Source of the DNA: Epilithonimonas mollis
GTDB lineage: Bacteria; Bacteroidota; Bacteroidia; Flavobacteriales; Weeksellaceae
Length of the DNA: 61,256 nt
NCBI RefSeq assembly: GCF_900142325.1
Contig: NZ_FRAM01000006.1
Location: forward strand, 1-61,256
Direction of reading: 5' to 3'
The position numbers were made by a program, and so were the translations under genes. The notes below the pieces were generated by a model. It had not been told where the DNA came from. It worked only from the letters and a program-made list of their open reading frames with translations, and did not search any database. Within the stretch, counting starts at the first letter, position 1; every line of letters begins with the position of its first letter. Positions 42,506-51,519 of the stretch are shown here, one piece after another.

Positions 42506-44978
42506 ACTTTTGATAGTATGGTTAATGCTTTTGACCGGGACGCTTTACGATTCACAAATTACAGCGGACATTGTTTCGAGGGTAAAAGAGGAATACAAGG
42601 CATATGGGCATTCGGCTGTTTTGGAGATCAGTGAGGATTTGGAATGGTACGTATTGAATACTGAAAAAGGAGGCCGTTCACGTTCCGAATTATATTCAAT
42701 ACACAATGACATCCCCACGATTTTACCGGAAGCCTTCTGGTTTAAGTTCTTGAGCAAAAGATGGCTGATAGCGCCGCTTAAGAATGGAAAGACCTATTGT
42801 CGGAATCTTGAGACGAACAAAGAAAGCCGGTTGGATGGTAGTTTCAAAGGATTTGCGATATCGGATAACAGATTATTGATGGTCAATAACAAATCAGGAA
42901 ATATGATGATATTGGACAGTGGTCTCAGCATATTATGGGAAAGCGGTACAGTGGAGGTCTATGATGTGAATGAGCAGGATAAGAGTATGGTGTTTTTACA
43001 GAACAATACATTGATCGATCTCGATATTCTGACATTGAGGAAAAAAGAGATGCCTGTCAAAGAGAAATTCTCATGGATAAGAAGCTCAAACAATAGGATT
43101 TGGACATTAGATGATCGGTTGAGGCTTTCTGTGGGATATAAGGGGGATTCGAAGATCAAAACAATAGATCTGGAATTACCGCCGCATCTGGAGGTTTTTC
43201 AGAAAGATGGTTGGCAGGCAGATATTAGGGAAGATAGATACTTGCTCTTGCCGGTGGCTCAGAGAAAAAAAGAGAATAAAGAACTGGCGGACATATTCTA
43301 CACATCACTCAGTTACCAATACCGCAAAAAGATGAAGCAATGGGCTGTCTGTGATATACAGGAAAAAAAATGGCAATATCTGCCAAGAGAAGGGGATTGG
43401 TACAGAACTCAAAAATTCATAAGCGATTCTGATTTTATAAGCTATGATGTGGTCAGTAAGAATTATGATACCATTGGCACGCCTAAAGTGGATATACAGT
43501 TACACATAGATTGGGGCAGGAGAGAAAAACATTTGAAAAGCCCGAACACAGAGCGGTCACATTTCTTTTATCACAAAGGCTTGGGAAGATTGCTTTTCTT
43601 TGATAAGGGCAGATGGATGATAGAAGATGTGGAAAAGGGAATGGTTCTTCCTGTCAGGATGCCGGAAAGTACTAATTTTCTGAATGATAAGGAAAGCGGT
43701 CTCACAGATGAACCTTGGGATAAAGTGGAGTTGATTAATGATGAGACCGTGATTCTTACAGAGGAATATGACTTGTACAGCTTTAACCTGCGAACCTCTG
43801 TCTTAAAAAAACTGACAGACGGACGGGCAAAGAACAGACAATACCGGCTGATAAAAGAAAAAGACTTTTCAGAGGCTTCAGATTGGGTCACAAATAAAAG
43901 GAAATGCCAAGGTCAAAGTTTAATGGTGCAGTTTTTTGATAGGTCAGATTTTTATTCGGGTGTTGCGCTGATTACAGCTGATGGAAAAGAAAAATGGCAG
44001 GTAAAGGAAGAGGCTTATATCAAAAATGCGAAGAGACTTAAGAACAAAGTATTTTACACGTCATCTTTTTATAACAAACCGCTTAAAATTAGTTTGGTAG
44101 ATTCTGGCAGGTCTGGGTTGATTAGAGAAAATACGACGGAAGCTGAGACAAACGCCTTTCGCTACAGCATCTTTCAATACCCTGATGCGGATGGTGTTTT
44201 ATTGGATGCTGTACTATTGTACCCCAAAAACTATAAAAGTGGAGAGAAATTTCCTATGGTGGTCGAGGTATATGAGAACAAGAGCAGGGCTATTACTAAT
44301 AATAAACTCCCGAAACTCAATGATGGTCTGGGCTTCAACCATATGCATTATGTACATCAGGATTACTTCGTGTTACTGCCACAGGTCGGTTTTAAAGTTG
44401 GAGATCTCGAAAATTCGGTCACCTCCTCTGTGACGAATGTAATGCAGGAAGTTCTGAAGCTAAAAGATATTGATAAGGATAGGATTGGTTTGATTGGCGG
44501 TTCATTTGGTGGATATGAGGTGACGATGCTCATGGGGAAAACCAAATTATTTAAAACAGCAATAGCGGGGGTTCCTGTGGTGGACTTGCCGAGCTCTTAT
44601 CTGACTTTTGGGAAAATGCGGAACCAACCGGAATATTGGAGGGTAGAAAAACATCAATTGAGAATGGGCAAAAACCTTTTTGACAATTGGGATTCCTATC
44701 TATCGAATTCTCCGGTGTATCATATGAAAAATATAGACGAGCCGATGTTGATATGGATAGGAAAAGATGACGATAATGTAAATCCTGATCAGGGAAGGTC
44801 TTTTTTTATTGGACTAAAACGCTTGCAGAAAAAGGCCGTTTTGTTAGAATATCCAAAGCAGGGACACAACATTACTGACCCCTTAGCAGCAGAAGATCTT
44901 AATATCAAGGTCTGGCAGTGGTTTGATTATTTTCTCAAAGATAATCCCCCTGCAGATTGGATTCGTCCAATGCTTTAA
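42492..44978 (+). CDS. S9-family (prolyl oligopeptidase-like) exported peptidase
   Basis: An 828-residue enzyme with a signal peptide (LLIVWLMLLTGTLYDS), a beta-propeller N-terminal part and a C-terminal alpha/beta hydrolase. The catalytic serine is S671 in GGSFGGYE, the aspartate is about D760 in GKDDDNV, and the histidine is H792 in KQGHNITD. S9 peptidases cut short peptides, often after proline. It overlaps the SusD gene, so it likely processes the peptide brought in by the SusCD pair, or trims one outside. A terminator follows directly. Confidence 0.9.
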   Translation: MRVFRLLIVWLMLLTGTLYDSQITADIVSRVKEEYKAYGHSAVLEISEDLEWYVLNTEKGGRSRSELYSIHNDIPTILPEAFWFKFLSKRWLIAPLKNGKTYCRNLETNKESRLDGSFKGFAISDNRLLMVNNKSGNMMILDSGLSILWESGTVEVYDVNEQDKSMVFLQNNTLIDLDILTLRKKEMPVKEKFSWIRSSNNRIWTLDDRLRLSVGYKGDSKIKTIDLELPPHLEVFQKDGWQADIREDRYLLLPVAQRKKENKELADIFYTSLSYQYRKKMKQWAVCDIQEKKWQYLPREGDWYRTQKFISDSDFISYDVVSKNYDTIGTPKVDIQLHIDWGRREKHLKSPNTERSHFFYHKGLGRLLFFDKGRWMIEDVEKGMVLPVRMPESTNFLNDKESGLTDEPWDKVELINDETVILTEEYDLYSFNLRTSVLKKLTDGRAKNRQYRLIKEKDFSEASDWVTNKRKCQGQSLMVQFFDRSDFYSGVALITADGKEKWQVKEEAYIKNAKRLKNKVFYTSSFYNKPLKISLVDSGRSGLIRENTTEAETNAFRYSIFQYPDADGVLLDAVLLYPKNYKSGEKFPMVVEVYENKSRAITNNKLPKLNDGLGFNHMHYVHQDYFVLLPQVGFKVGDLENSVTSSVTNVMQEVLKLKDIDKDRIGLIGGSFGGYEVTMLMGKTKLFKTAIAGVPVVDLPSSYLTFGKMRNQPEYWRVEKHQLRMGKNLFDNWDSYLSNSPVYHMKNIDEPMLIWIGKDDDNVNPDQGRSFFIGLKRLQKKAVLLEYPKQGHNITDPLAAEDLNIKVWQWFDYFLKDNPPADWIRPML

Positions 44979-44983
44979 AAGAA

Positions 44984-45006
44984 ACAGTCTCCATTTTGGA
45001 GACTGT
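44984..45006. terminator. Bidirectional terminator between convergent operons
   Basis: Arms ACAGTCTCCA and TGGAGACTGT with a 3-nt loop, followed by CTTTTTG on the plus strand. It lies 5 bases after the peptidase stop and just past the stop of the convergent DUF6520 gene, so it serves both. Confidence 0.85.
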
Positions 45007-45013
45007 CTTTTTG

Positions 45014-45295
45014 TTAATTTCTTTGTTGGTACAACGGGATATTGCAGGTTCCCGTTTCATCTAGTCCGAATACCTGGACCGCTCCCGGTTCCATTGGGTC
45101 AACATTGCCAATGGTACATACTTCGCCGGAGCTGGCATTACATTCTGAAACCTTTTCGCAGGAATTGGTCAGAACATTGTGGATGTATCCGTCATCTACA
45201 AATTTTTTGCTATCGTTATGTTTTGTGTTTTGGATAGCAAAAGCACTTCCTCCTCCGATCAGGATCACGAAGAAAGGTAAAATTGATTTTTTCAT
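45014..45295 (-). CDS. DUF6520-family small exported four-cysteine protein
   Basis: A 93-residue protein: signal peptide (MKKSILPFFVILIGGGSAFA) and a mature part with four cysteines, C46, C52, C60 and C84, in C.....C.......C spacing, ending NIPLYQ. It fits DUF6520, a Bacteroidota family of small exported proteins of unknown role that often lie near MauE-type genes. The cysteines probably form disulfides outside the cytoplasm. It is the last gene of the minus-strand operon, 82 bases after the MauE-like gene. Confidence 0.75.
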   Translation of the reverse strand: MKKSILPFFVILIGGGSAFAIQNTKHNDSKKFVDDGYIHNVLTNSCEKVSECNASSGEVCTIGNVDPMEPGAVQVFGLDETGTCNIPLYQQRN

Positions 45296-45377
45296 AATAA
45301 AAATGATTTATAAATTGGTTTTGCCTACTCTCTTTTACAGGTTTTCGGCTTTTCCTGCTTCTGCTGGCCTGCAGAAG

Positions 45378-46859
45378 TTATCGCGTACGCTGATATCGTA
45401 TCAATTGGTTACCGCTAAGAATATAGAGATGTTTGGATGTTACCAGTAAACTCCTCATTTTATCCTGCCCTTCACGGTTGATATAGAAGCTGTATTGGTA
45501 GGTAGCAGTAGGATAGTGGTAAACATCTATAATACTGGAGTTTTGCCACATTTTTACAGATTCATGCTGCCCTCTGAGATTAGATTCATTATATAACAGG
45601 TTTTTATATGCAGCTTGATTTTGGTTGACCTTAAATGGCGGGGATTTTAATTTCACGCTGCCGTCTCTTAGTGTTACAATATCTAGTTTGGCGTGGCTTA
45701 CGGTGTCAATAGTTCGGCCTTTTCCGGTTAATCTTAGGGTAGAATCCATAATTCTGTATTCATTACGGTAGAAATAGGTATAAATGATGTTCTGGTTGAA
45801 ACTGTCCATAATGAAATTACCATCTGTATCGAAGATCCCGTCTATTTGTTTTTCTAAAAAACTGTCGTTGAGTTTTACCGCATTATTATTTCGAGTAGAT
45901 AGCGATCCCATTACAGTTTCCCTGGTCTTACTGCTTTGCGCTCGGAAAATATAAAGATGTGGGCGTACCATAATTGCTTTTGAAAAATAGGCTTTCCTGT
46001 ACATGGCGAGGCTGGCAGTCAAATTGGGCAGTATTCCTTCGAATATAACGGGTGTGTATCCGTCACTTAAGTTGTAATGGGGATATTGCACTTGGAGTTT
46101 AACTTCCCTGAACGGCAACGAGGCATTGTCAATATGGAGTGTATCTGTTAAAAGCTTGTCAAAGCCTGGATTGACCTGCCCGATCAGTAAAGGCGCAGTT
46201 CTGTTACCTAAAAATATAGTGTCTCCATGCTGTCCTGCAAAATAATAAGAATTGACACCTAGATCTATCTTTTGAGGATTTCTGATAGCGTGGGGGATAA
46301 AACGTCTTGTAAAATTGTTCTCCTTTTTGATGATGTATTCTGAGGAATAAAAAAGATAAATCACCAATATGGAACTGATTGCACCCATAACCATCAATAA
46401 AAAGCCCCGCTTTAACAAAGTTTTTTCATCTCTGTTCTTTTCTCTTTGTTCTTTTTTCTGAATTAAAATAGCAAATCCTGCCAGTATTACAGACCCGATA
46501 TTAAAAATCAAATGTTCTGTCCAGCCCATCTTTTCCAGGATGCCGCCACAGGAGCAAGGTATAAAATCACTAAAATTGAGGATAAGATAGATATACACTG
46601 TAAAGGCTGACATAATTCCGAATGAAGCATATAGCCCGATTAATCTGAATTTTGGTACTGATAGCAGAATGGCAATGACCATCTCCGAAATAATGACGGC
46701 GTAAGGGATGTAATTGGCGTATGCACTAAGTAATGGGGACTGTGCTATCTGAATCTGAAAATTTTCGAAATCCAGCATTTTGCTTACGCCAGCATATACA
46801 AACAATAATATAAAAAAATAGCTTGACAATAGCGGAATATTTGAGGATAGCTTTTTCAT
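45378..46859 (-). CDS. MauE/DoxX-type membrane protein with large periplasmic domain
   Basis: A 493-residue protein with about five membrane segments in residues 10-172 (for example FFILLFVYAGVSKML, VIISEMVIAILLSV and LMVMGAISSILVIYLFY) and a ~320-residue non-membrane domain after it. The membrane part has the MauE fold with the pair C102-x-C104 in FIPCSCGGILEKMGW. MauE is needed for disulfide-rich protein maturation in methylamine utilisation; here the natural partner is the four-cysteine DUF6520 product downstream. The outer domain is beta-rich and not recognised. Confidence 0.75.
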   Translation of the reverse strand: MKKLSSNIPLLSSYFFILLFVYAGVSKMLDFENFQIQIAQSPLLSAYANYIPYAVIISEMVIAILLSVPKFRLIGLYASFGIMSAFTVYIYLILNFSDFIPCSCGGILEKMGWTEHLIFNIGSVILAGFAILIQKKEQREKNRDEKTLLKRGFLLMVMGAISSILVIYLFYSSEYIIKKENNFTRRFIPHAIRNPQKIDLGVNSYYFAGQHGDTIFLGNRTAPLLIGQVNPGFDKLLTDTLHIDNASLPFREVKLQVQYPHYNLSDGYTPVIFEGILPNLTASLAMYRKAYFSKAIMVRPHLYIFRAQSSKTRETVMGSLSTRNNNAVKLNDSFLEKQIDGIFDTDGNFIMDSFNQNIIYTYFYRNEYRIMDSTLRLTGKGRTIDTVSHAKLDIVTLRDGSVKLKSPPFKVNQNQAAYKNLLYNESNLRGQHESVKMWQNSSIIDVYHYPTATYQYSFYINREGQDKMRSLLVTSKHLYILSGNQLIRYQRTR

Positions 46860-46887
46860 AGAATCAGTGTAATAGTAAGTTGAACGT

Positions 46888-47278
46888 TTATCCAGGTTGT
46901 AGCAGACGCCAAATGGTTTTTTGGTTACCGTATAATGGCATTATTGTTCCCTTACTAATAGGGCAGGTGGTCTTAAAATTCCCCATACTTTCCCAAATCC
47001 CGCTCACAGGACATGGTAAGTCTGAATTGCACGTGATGGTAGTTGTATGAGGAATCATAGGAATATAATTATTGTTATTGGTGTTTCCAATCCTGTCCGT
47101 CTTTTACCGGAGGGTCAGGGTCGACAGGTTGTACCGATCGGGATCCGGCAGAATCAGTCTCTGCCTTTTTACTGACGGCATGATTACGCTGATCGTTCTC
47201 AACCTCATCCTGAGGTCTGCAATGCTGAAGCATTATGGCACTCAAAGCCAAAAATGGATAAAGGATAACTTTTTTCAT
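46888..47278 (-). pseudogene. Small exported protein, apparently frameshifted
   Basis: The ATG at 47278 opens a 67-codon frame with a signal-like start (MKKVILYPFLALSAIMLQHC, a poor lipobox) and a polar linker ending GQDWKHQ. The other frame, open from about 47100 to a stop at 46888, reads YIPMIPHTTTITCNSDLPCP and then SGIWESMGNFKTTCPISKGT, IMPLYGNQKTIW, which looks like a small folded domain with four cysteines. One base lost near 47090-47100 would explain the split. Otherwise an ATG at 47058 could start the second part alone, but it would lack export. It is first in the operon with the MauE and DUF6520 genes. Confidence 0.5.
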
Positions 47279-47327
47279 TGTTTTTTCATTTGTGATTATC
47301 CCGGCCGTTCAAATCGATTCTGTGATT

Positions 47328-47335
47328 CAAAAGTA
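47328..47335 (-). promoter_or_regulatory. -7 box for the MauE/DUF6520 operon
   Basis: On the minus strand, TACTTTTG matches TAnnTTTG 50 bases before the ATG at 47278. No clean -33 TTTG is visible at the usual distance. Confidence 0.4.
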
Positions 47336-47516
47336 GAAGTGTGCGAATAATGAAAAAAAACTTTGTGGGAGGGCTTCATTAACCAAGACGTCGTATTTCA
47401 TCAATTACGACAGATACAATTTCTTGGAAAAGCTTTATTAATGAGAGGTATGCCTGTAATGAGTATGTAAGGACTGGCTATTGCCTTTTAGTGGGGTTTT
47501 GAAACGTTTTTTTTGC

Positions 47517-47524
47517 TAAATTTG
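47517..47524 (+). promoter_or_regulatory. -7 box for the TPR regulator gene
   Basis: TAAATTTG matches TAnnTTTG, 13 bases before the ATG at 47538. A TTTG at 47498-47501 is a little too close to be a standard -33 box. Confidence 0.4.
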
Positions 47525-47537
47525 GTAGGATACGATT

Positions 47538-49235
47538 ATGAAAAAGTTTAAAAAGCAATTCATTGTTCTGGTTCTTCTGCTTTTCATCAGACTGTCTTCT
47601 CAGCAAATCGACGGTCCGTCATTCGATGATATCCGGTCACAGTATCAAAATCTTCCAAAAAATGATATCCGTGCACTTCCTTATGTGAGTGATTACATCA
47701 GAAAAGCAAAAAAAGCAGCAGACTTTAAAGCTTTGACACAGGGCTACAGGGATGCTGTCCTTTATATACCCGATGAAAAAATGAAGCTGGTTTATTCCGA
47801 CAGTATGATCTATGCAGCCGAAAAGTCAAGGGATAATTCACTTCTTACTTTAGCATATCTGGGTAAGGGGATCATCTATTATTTTAATTATAAAAAATTT
47901 GAGCCGGCATTGGATCAGTACCTGAAAGCGTATGATTATTCCAAGAAAACCGAGGACTTATATCTGAAATATAAGGTGATTTACCACCTGGGAGTGGTTA
48001 AAAGTTATCTCGGCTATTATCAGGATGCGGCTAAGCACTTCAGCAATTGCCTTAGCTTTTTTGAAAAGGAAAGTCAAAAACGCAAGCATCAGAATGAAAT
48101 TTATAACTACAAGAGGGGGTACTACAATTCTCTGCATCAGATCATCATCTGCTACAGGAATCTTAACCGGCAGCATTTGTCGGACAGTTTGCTCACCCTA
48201 GGTATAGAAAAAATTAACAGGGAATCTGAGTTTTCCTTGGAACGAAGTTACCTTTTAAAATGCCGTGGGATCTCCGGTTTTAAGAACCGCAATTACCGCA
48301 GTGCGGTCATTGATTTTGAAACGGCCTTGCCAGAACTTGAGAAGAAAGATTTTTCTTATGCCTCTGTTGTTTATTTTTATCTTGGTCAGTGCCTGATGGT
48401 AACAGACGAGAGAAAAGGCGTTGAAAAGCTTCAGAAGGTGGATTCCGTTTTTCGGAAGCATGGCTTTATTCTCCCGGAACTGAGACAGAATTTTGAGATT
48501 CTGATTAATTATTACAGGAAGAAAGCAGATATTGGCAAAGAATTGTATTATACGAATCAGCTGCTTAAGGTCGATAAGGCATTAGCAAAAGATTTTACTT
48601 ATTTATCCTCCAGAATTCATAAGGAGTATGATACCAAAGATCTTTTGGAGAAAAAGGAATTCCTGAAAAGGAAAAGTACTTTAAGGCTTTACCTGCTGAT
48701 TGTTATATCCTTGCTGGCCATTATTCTGATAATGTTTCTGACCTGGCGGTATTATAGGGAGCGGAACATCCGGCTTAGATATGAAAGGCTTCAGGAACGG
48801 CTACTCGGACATTCTGAATGCCCTGAAATCAAGGATAAAGCAGAAGAAGCGAAAAAGATAACTGCACTTTCACCGGAGCTTATCAGGGAACTATCGGAAA
48901 AGATCAGGAAATTTGAGGCTAGCAGAGGATTCACAAAAACAGGCCTGACACAACATGATCTGGCGTCTCAGTTAGGTACTAATTACAAGTACCTTTCTAT
49001 TTACATTAATGAGATCAAAGGGGTCAATTTCAAAAACTATCTGAACAGGCTTCGGATAGATTATATCACAGAATTGCTTAATAATGACAGAAAGTACCTG
49101 AACTATACGACTGAAGCCCTCGCTGAAGAATGTGGCGTTGCTACACGGCAGAGCTTTTCAGATTTGTTTCAGGAAATCAACGGCATCCGTCCCCAGGATT
49201 ACATCCGCCAGCGAAAACAGGAGATCAGAAAGTAG
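47538..49235 (+). CDS. TPR-transmembrane-AraC regulator
   Basis: A 565-residue protein with a signal peptide (FIVLVLLLFIRLSSQ), tetratricopeptide-like helices outside (~60-370), one membrane segment (LYLLIVISLLAIILIMFLTW, ~382-404) and a cytoplasmic AraC-type DNA-binding end (~465-560: TQHDLASQLGTNYKYLSIYI, LAEECGVATRQSFSDLFQEI). This is a one-component membrane regulator: an outside signal is passed to a DNA-binding domain. It is divergent from the MauE/DUF6520 operon and next to the SusCD-peptidase operon, so it probably controls them, perhaps by sensing a peptide. Confidence 0.85.
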   Translation: MKKFKKQFIVLVLLLFIRLSSQQIDGPSFDDIRSQYQNLPKNDIRALPYVSDYIRKAKKAADFKALTQGYRDAVLYIPDEKMKLVYSDSMIYAAEKSRDNSLLTLAYLGKGIIYYFNYKKFEPALDQYLKAYDYSKKTEDLYLKYKVIYHLGVVKSYLGYYQDAAKHFSNCLSFFEKESQKRKHQNEIYNYKRGYYNSLHQIIICYRNLNRQHLSDSLLTLGIEKINRESEFSLERSYLLKCRGISGFKNRNYRSAVIDFETALPELEKKDFSYASVVYFYLGQCLMVTDERKGVEKLQKVDSVFRKHGFILPELRQNFEILINYYRKKADIGKELYYTNQLLKVDKALAKDFTYLSSRIHKEYDTKDLLEKKEFLKRKSTLRLYLLIVISLLAIILIMFLTWRYYRERNIRLRYERLQERLLGHSECPEIKDKAEEAKKITALSPELIRELSEKIRKFEASRGFTKTGLTQHDLASQLGTNYKYLSIYINEIKGVNFKNYLNRLRIDYITELLNNDRKYLNYTTEALAEECGVATRQSFSDLFQEINGIRPQDYIRQRKQEIRK

Positions 49236-49272
49236 CATTTTACCTATTTTTTGTATCTTATCTGAAAAGGAC

Positions 49273-50118
49273 ATGGTAAGTAAGATTTTTTTTAAAAATG
49301 TGCAGAAAGATTACAAAGACCTTCTTGAGGTCCTGGAACGCATTAATCAGAGTGAAGACAACATCCTGTTAAAAGCTGAAAGCTGCCTGTTGGAGATTGA
49401 TGCAGCTATCAGGAAACTGAAAGAGCAGGTAAGGAAACACCGGTTTGATTCGATGGCTGACGAGGTTTACTTTTTTAAGAAACTAAAGCCCTGTTTTGTT
49501 GCTGAATTTCTGTTCTATCATGGTATTCTGGATCTAGAGTCCGGCAAGCCCCATCGGGGGAAAAAGTTTCTGTATAAATATTATATGGAGACGGTCAGAA
49601 AACTGGAATCCCAATACGATGACGACAGGCATTTTTACAATTATTATATCAGGGGTGCCAGCTATCTTGATCAGAAATATTTTGTCCGGTATTCCTATGA
49701 CCTGAAAATGCAGTTACCACAACTGTTGTACAGTTTTGATGATCAGTTCACCACATCGCATGATTTTAACGTGGCCAGGTTTATGGCCAACGAAAAACTA
49801 GTGGCTTATATCAATACACAAATTGAAGGGCTGGAAAATCAGCAGATTCATCAGTTCGTTTCAAAAAAGCTGGAATGGTCGTCTTCAAAAGTCAATCTGG
49901 TTGAGCTGATCTATGCTATTCATATCAGCAGGTGCTTTAATTCAGGTACGCTGGAACTGAAGGAAACGATCAGAGTATTTGAAAACCTGTGTAATGTCGA
50001 TCTCCATAATTTTCATAAGATCTTAACTGAAATAAAATACCGGAAACACAACAGGACAAAGTTTTTGAATTTCCTGGAGAAGAACCTGAATCAGTATTTT
50101 ACGGACAGTGATGAGTGA
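49273..50118 (+). CDS. RteC-domain protein
   Basis: A 281-residue helical, soluble protein that fits RteC (FFKNVQKDYKDLLEVLERIN, FYHGILDLESGKP, SKVNLVELIYAIHISRCFNS, and the C-terminal FENLCNVDLHNFHKILTEIK). In CTnDOT, RteC activates excision genes after tetracycline induction. Here there are no RteA/RteB or tetQ genes nearby; the gene follows a TPR-AraC regulator with 37 bases between. The ATG at 49273 is preferred over the longer frame from 49132, which overlaps the upstream gene. Confidence 0.8.
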   Translation: MVSKIFFKNVQKDYKDLLEVLERINQSEDNILLKAESCLLEIDAAIRKLKEQVRKHRFDSMADEVYFFKKLKPCFVAEFLFYHGILDLESGKPHRGKKFLYKYYMETVRKLESQYDDDRHFYNYYIRGASYLDQKYFVRYSYDLKMQLPQLLYSFDDQFTTSHDFNVARFMANEKLVAYINTQIEGLENQQIHQFVSKKLEWSSSKVNLVELIYAIHISRCFNSGTLELKETIRVFENLCNVDLHNFHKILTEIKYRKHNRTKFLNFLEKNLNQYFTDSDE

Positions 50119-50350
50119 AAAAATGCCGAAATGTATTGTGGGTTATCCACATTGTTTTTAGAAATGCTCTACGCATAAGGTTTATAAAGGAATCTTTCGG
50201 TACTACCGCGGAGGTATTGAAAAAGTCCGGGTCGTATGGTTCAATTTTGTTCAGTAAAGTTCAGTTGAGTATACGGCCAGGATTTGCTGTGCCTGAAATG
50301 TCGTAGTACGATGCGCAAACTTTTCTATGTTAACCTAAACACAAAAAAAT

Positions 50351-50602
50351 ATGAATAACATTGATCCTAAAACACCGATATGGCAGCTTACTGTTGAAGA
50401 ATTTATGACTATTTCAAAAGGATTTGGTCCTGAAAAAAAGTATGAGTATGGTCTGAAAGGTCTGGCGAAGATACTGGGCTGTTCCGTTTCAAAGGCTTCG
50501 GAGGTCAAATCTTCAGGTATCCTGGATGATGCCATTATTCAGAACCGTAATATCATCATTATCGATAAAGAAAAAGCTCTGAAGTTGTTCGCCAAGAAAT
50601 AA
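50351..50602 (+). CDS. DUF3853 (excisionase-like) protein
   Basis: An 83-residue protein. Residues 10-70 fit DUF3853: TPIWQLTVEEFM, YGLKGLAKILGCSVSKASEV, GILDDAIIQNRNIIIID. The build is a MerR/excisionase-like helix-turn-helix with a wing. Such proteins are found on Bacteroidota mobile elements and probably act in excision or replication control. Three bases separate it from the next gene. Confidence 0.82.
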   Translation: MNNIDPKTPIWQLTVEEFMTISKGFGPEKKYEYGLKGLAKILGCSVSKASEVKSSGILDDAIIQNRNIIIIDKEKALKLFAKK

Positions 50603-50605
50603 GAT

Positions 50606-51292
50606 ATGTATTATCTTGAGCTGATTGATAGGTTTTGGGCTTTTAATGAGAGCGTTAAATTAAGTCCATCTTCTACCACTTTATACTTTTACCTGCTGAA
50701 GAGGGCTCAGCATTTTAATCATTACCAGTTTGCAGTATCCGATATTGAGCTTGGTAAACAGCTGAACTTGAACAGGGCGACCATAAAAAAAGCCAAAGAG
50801 AAACTTAGGGATTGTGGCTTGATCAGTTTTGAGATGGTTAGTGGTTCACCCTGCAGGTATAGGCTTCTGGTCGATTATCCACTTGAATTAGAAAAATCGA
50901 AATTGGTAGGGGAGTTTCCAATGACATCAGAATTGGTTAAAAAGGAAGATAATGTGAAGTTGCCTTTAGTGCAGGAATCTTTGACAGATGATAAAGTAAT
51001 ATCTGAGAATTCAGTTATAGTTATGGAGTGTTTAGATATTTCTAAAAATATGCCTGAACTTGCTGATTTTTTAGAATATGCTAAAAGTCTGGAATCATAT
51101 AAACCTGAAATGGATCCTCTGATTTTGGGAAAATACCGCAGCTGGAAGGAGAGTAGCTGGAAAAACTCATCGGGAAGATATATTACCAATTGGCGGGCGT
51201 CCTTAAAAAATATTCTACCTTTTCTCAATCCCGGAAATGCGGATGGATTAACTTCAATCAGCGAGATTCCGATGATAAGGCGTCCTGACTGA
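50606..51292 (+). CDS. Winged-helix replication-type protein of mobile elements
   Basis: A 228-residue protein. Residues 1-90 are a winged helix (TTLYFYLLKRAQHFNHYQFA, LGKQLNLNRATIKKAKEKLR, CGLISFEMVSGSPCRYRL) as in DnaD/RepA-like initiators. The C-terminal part ends in a conserved-looking WKESSWKNSSGRYITNWRAS motif, seen in primosome helper proteins. It directly follows the DUF3853 gene and is likely co-transcribed. Its role in element replication is inferred from context. Confidence 0.65.
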   Translation: MYYLELIDRFWAFNESVKLSPSSTTLYFYLLKRAQHFNHYQFAVSDIELGKQLNLNRATIKKAKEKLRDCGLISFEMVSGSPCRYRLLVDYPLELEKSKLVGEFPMTSELVKKEDNVKLPLVQESLTDDKVISENSVIVMECLDISKNMPELADFLEYAKSLESYKPEMDPLILGKYRSWKESSWKNSSGRYITNWRASLKNILPFLNPGNADGLTSISEIPMIRRPD

Positions 51293-51519
51293 CAATAAAT
51301 TCCACCGAAAATAGAGAAAAGCTCAATAGTTTTCAGGTTTCCATGTCATATCTGACTAAATATGGATTTACAATATAAAGCCTTTTCTCCTTTGCACTAA
51401 GAATGTAATATATTCAGTGATCTGTAATTTACTTTTTAATCATTTCCGAATTGTAGTGACCATTTTTTGGAGTTAATATTGTTGCTGCCGCAATGAAAAG
51501 TCATTGTTATTTAATACTT

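Noticed and set aside
45042-45449. 135-codon plus-strand ORF opposite the DUF6520 gene
   Set aside because: Antisense to a gene with signal peptide and family pattern; shadow ORF.
50115-50306. 63-codon ORF following RteC
   Set aside because: Overlaps the RteC stop, shows no family pattern and no clear ribosome-binding context; probably noncoding.
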